NCBI GenBank assembly: GCA_961205875.1
Contig: OY540819.1
Location: forward strand, 4,776,501 to 4,840,500
Length of the DNA: 64,000 bases
Source of the DNA: Sialis fuliginosa
Taxonomy: Eukaryota; Arthropoda; Insecta; Megaloptera; Sialidae
Reading direction: 5' to 3'
The stretch's first letter is position 1; the number at the start of each line of letters is the position of its first letter. The position numbers and the translations under genes were made by a program. Of this stretch, positions 60,706 to 64,000 are shown in pieces. The notes beneath the pieces were generated by a model that saw only the letters and a program-made list of their open reading frames with translations, did not search any database and was not told where the DNA came from.

Positions 60706-61020
60706 TTTTTATTTATTTATTTTCTTCAGCGACGGTCGCTCTGACTCGACACGTAGGCCATATGTCCGTAGTACTAACTCCGACATTTTTGCCTTATCCC
60801 CTTGACAGCAACCCTGTTCCTTTAAATAAAGTTTACGAGAGTTGTCTGTCATTGGAAAATTAGCAGCTTCTCCTGGTTCAACAAAACAGTCTCCCCAGGT
60901 ACGTATATTAGTCTTCTGACCATTAAGCAGGGCAGAAGAACCTTAATACAATGCATCAGCCGGGAAACGAACTCGAGCCGCACGCGTGGCAGGCGAGCAT
61001 TCTACCTCTGAGCGAATTTT
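60706..61020 (-). mobile_element. tRNA-derived SINE with tRNA-Gly(GCC)-like head
   Basis: On the minus strand GCTCAGAGGTAGAATGCTCG then CCTGCCACGCG closely follows tRNA-Gly-GCC: A-box region, anticodon loop CTGCCAC, and a TTCG T-loop ending CCCGGC. The 5' acceptor strand does not pair with the 3' side, so it is not a functional tRNA. About 200 bases of unrelated body follow, then an AAATAAATAAATAAAAA tail at 60706-60725. Head-body-tail order is that of a SINE. Flanking duplications were not resolved. Confidence 0.75.
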
Positions 61021-61859
61021 ACTATTTACCATAAAAATAGGAATATTACTTCAAAATCGATACCGTAACGAGATCAGTCTTAATTTAGATGAGACAAACC
61101 GGCTTAAATTTAGTTGTTAGTTTCACTGATGACTAAAAAACAATATGTTAAATTAAAAGAATTTTGTATATCAAAAATTAAATTTCTTTTGAGACCGTTA
61201 CAGACAAAAGTTTCGGTCCCTGTATCGGTTACGTATCGAGACAAAACTGAATTAAATTTTGACGAAATAAGACTAATCTCGTCTCGTGCGAAACCTGTAG
61301 GTACAGTCACCTGCATTAATGGTCTTGCAGTTTGTATTCATTTTCGTTTATCACAAACTTAGTAGGCTCCTCCCATTTGAATATTATAATATTTAAATCA
61401 TTTCTCCATGTATCAAATAAAGACAGACATTTTGAAATTCATTTACTAGATAAAGAACTCCTCTTCATTTACAGTACTCATATATATTTGTGCAATTAAA
61501 TTATTATGAAATCTATTGAAAATTGTATACGTAAATTTTGTGGCAATAAATATTTGATATTCCGAATTTTAGTATTTAAATATATTAAACTTGATAGAAA
61601 AAGATAACCGATGATGTTTGTCTTTAAATTTGGAATCTGTTGTAAGCGATTCTAGTTTTTAGGGTACCAGACGAGTTCTGCAGGCGACTGTACATTGAAA
61701 TTTAAAATAATTACATAACGCATAACCCATGAAAACGTATTGTTGTAAAATAAAATTTATAGCATTAAAAATCGTATAATTTGTGTTTCGAAGAAGAACA
61801 GCACAAACGGATGAACAATAATGATTTAATATTCTTATCAACATCCATTTACTAGACAT

Positions 61860-62150
61860 AAAGATGGTTTAGTACGTTCAACATTCGGCTGTTCTGGTAT
61901 CGACACGAACTAGCGTGGTTCATACATAAATGATTTTCCCGGGCAACATTCGGTGGCCCATTCTGACCCTTATCATTCTATTAGTAAGAAAAGAATGACG
62001 TCTGAAGTCGCCCTCTCAGCATATTATTTGTTTCCAATCTACCGAGCTCGGTCGTAGCACGCACTACCGATATTTTGTGTGCAATTCGTTAGTTTATTAT
62101 AACAGTTATTTATTATAGTACCAACTTCTGTGTTATTTGAGTAAGTTTTA
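61860..62150. promoter_or_regulatory. GC-richer block of unknown role
   Basis: Composition stands out (for example CCCGGGCAACATTCGGTGGC), and CAACATTCGG occurs twice 65 bases apart. No frame or repeat family is recognised. It could be a promoter or upstream-exon region of the DIP gene, or part of an unknown repeat. Confidence 0.2.
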
Positions 62151-62399
62151 TTGAAAAATAAACTGAAGTGATTTTTTTGTATTTATTGCATAGCTTTCAA
62201 CCTTTAAAAGACGATTGGCAAAATAATTTTGAATTACAATTCATCCTTACATATTTTATGTTTTGCTGGCGCCCTGCTTCTATTGTTTTAAAGATGTTTA
62301 GCATTCGTTTTTACTTTCCAAAATTTTATAATCATTTTTGGGTATATCAATTCATTTATTTTTAGTTTCTTCGCCTTTACACAATATAAAACATTTTGA

Positions 62400-62510
62400 T
62401 ATATAGTTTCTAGAATTTGTATGTCTGTCTGTCGGTTTGTTTCTACTTTATACGAAAACTACTGAACCGATTTTGATGAGACTTTCACTGTTCGAAGGCT
62501 TAAATACCTA
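62400..62510 (+). repeat. CTGTCTGTCGG-type dispersed repeat fragment
   Basis: ATGTCTGTCTGTCGGTTTGT followed by ACTACTGAACCGATTTTGAT resembles the fragments at 10.7 and 17.2 kb. Ends not defined. Confidence 0.5.
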
Positions 62511-63840
62511 AAATTAGTGATAATTAATAATAAACATTAGGATGTTCTTATTAAGGGAAATTTACATTTGATTTTTTTATAATAAAAGATTTTAAAACTT
62601 ATTTTTATGTAATTTGAAATACGTTTTCGAATAAAAGAAAAAGTAGTATATGACTTTAATTAGACCACATATATTTGCGAATTTTAAATTACTTTTATTA
62701 GAGATTTTATCTCCAATAGATCATTTTTAACTATAGTAAAAACACAAAATAAAGCCCTTATTAATTATGAGTCAGCGTTTGCGATACAAACATTCAAATT
62801 TGTTCGTTGCAAATACAAATTAAAATTCTATATTAATAACACGATTAAATAGTACAAAATTATTGAATTGTTTAAACAGTTATATTGACAGCACAGCTTT
62901 ATTTTCCGTATTCATAGTTTTATCAATTTAGTATTTTGTTTTCAATTCAAATTTCAAATGACGTCAAAATGTTACCAATGTGTAATTATAAAAAGTTCAC
63001 AATCATAGAACTTTAACAGCTCATAATACCTACATACAATTAGTTTGATTATAAACAATTACCTATGCTTTTAGTGTTGTGGATACAAAAAAATAAACTA
63101 ATGAATTGATTTTATTTAGTAAAACAAAACTTTTATAAATATCAACTGTAATATGTGACAAAACGTTGATTTGAAGTAAAATAAATTATGTTTCATTTTT
63201 GGCGTAAACTAGTTGTACAAATAATTCTTAAACCTACGAATACAATTAGAAAAAAATGTATTAATTTATACGTCCCACTAATAATTTTTCTCTGGTCTGG
63301 TTATGTATTTTTTTTTAATTCAACATAGGTAAAGGTAGTCTGCGAAATGGAAACACCAATCTGCGCAAAGACTAATCTAGAACTATTAATCATAGAAATC
63401 TCGAAGTAGTATATTTTTTCTAATTCAGTTTATTTTTATGTAGTAAAATTTCAAATCATTTCAACCAATTTTTAGTTTTTATAGTAGGTACTTTATACGA
63501 TGAGCAAGTTAATATTTCAGTTGTTTTTGAGATTACCAGTGGGTTTTACAATCATTTCCATTCTATTATTATGTTTGCAATGGATTTAAAATGTTGGTGT
63601 ACCAAAAATCACTTACTCATTTTTTAATCAATATAAACTAGTTTTTTCCAGTATTTATTTAATTTACTTAAACGGTTTGTTAAAGAATAATTTAAGATTG
63701 AAAGATATTATATTACTGAAAATATTTATTTGTTGTCCATTTCAAAAAGCTACTAAGTAATGTATAGCTCAGGAGTACTATACCACAAAAGATGGTACGT
63801 TTTTATTAACTCAATATTGATAAATATCTTTCTTCTGTAG
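62510..63840. other. AT-rich stretch, nothing recognised
   Basis: No coding, repeat or RNA feature could be supported here. Confidence 0.5.
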
Positions 63841-63865
63841 GCTTTCGTGACCGTTGTCCATAGTA

Positions 63866-64000
63866 GCTAACTTTTCGGGCTGTTGTCCACGTTGTCGTAT
63901 TTTTCTTCAGAAGTGATTCTGAAGAAGACTCCGACATGAGAGTCGAAACGTCAAGTGTAAGAAAAATACGACAACGTGGACAACAGCCCGAAAAGTTAGC
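63866..64000 (+). repeat. Perfect 42-bp inverted repeat around a hammerhead-like motif
   Basis: GCTAACTTTTCGGGCTGTTG begins the left arm (63866-63907); the right arm (63959-64000) is its exact reverse complement. Between them lies a hammerhead-like core: CTGAAGA (63919-63925), one base, stem II GACTC/GAGTC (63927-63931, 63940-63944), GAAA (63945-63948), self-complementary ACGT (63948-63951) and C63952. Stem I is weak. The right arm reaches the window edge, so the element probably continues. Likely the terminal region of a Penelope-like element. Confidence 0.55.

Noticed and set aside
60951-61018. Functional tRNA-Gly gene
   Set aside because: The acceptor stem does not pair, the B box is altered, and an unrelated body with an A-rich tail follows, which fits a SINE.
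49390-64000. Signal-peptide exon of the DIP gene
   Set aside because: I searched the minus strand for a short ATG frame with a hydrophobic run ending in phase 1 at a GT donor and found no convincing candidate.

Overview
The window reads as insect nuclear DNA: very AT-rich, short coding exons with GT/AG splice sites, long introns, and a dense load of degraded transposons. The species and order cannot be fixed from this sequence.

The only host protein-coding gene I can support runs on the minus strand through most of the window. Eight exons (49389 down to 865) splice in frame to 1011 nt, about 337 residues: three immunoglobulin domains plus a low-complexity juxtamembrane stretch. The sequence matches the Dpr-interacting protein (DIP) family of insect neuronal cell-surface receptors. 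The signal-peptide exon should lie right of 49389 (perhaps beyond 64000), and the C-terminal membrane-anchor exon left of 865. Six of the seven introns seen are 3.4-14.5 kb, while one is only 62 bp. Ig1 = exons at 49.3 and 41.0 kb; Ig2 = 37.4 and 32.3 kb; Ig3 = 26.9 and 15.7 kb; stalk = 15.5 and 0.9 kb.

The rest is intron or upstream sequence filled with mobile-element remains, many with clear ends and target-site duplications (TSDs). They include a pogo/mariner-like element (5.5-7.0 kb) holding a hAT-like element with a perfect 8-bp TSD; TTAA-flanked elements (8.1, 31.5, 51.3 kb); PIF/Harbinger-type miniature elements with TAA/TTA TSDs (18.6, 25.6, 41.9 kb); hAT-type elements (19.5, 38.6, 43.1, 59.4 kb); TA-flanked fold-back elements (30.8, 32.5, 36.8, 38.4 kb); a 0.45-kb family with four copies (16.0, 23.8, 44.1, 45.0 kb); tRNA-like SINE-type sequences (35.9, 51.8, 61.0 kb); a LINE 3' end (53.2-53.95 kb) and a Tc1-like transposase C-terminus (56.4-56.65 kb).

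The most unusual signals are three short sequences (1.36, 46.76 and 63.92 kb) that fit a hammerhead-ribozyme core with a short self-complementary stem III, an architecture known from Penelope-like elements, and a pair of non-coding copies (50.45 and 52.10 kb) in which three sequence blocks are exactly conserved while the spacers have diverged.
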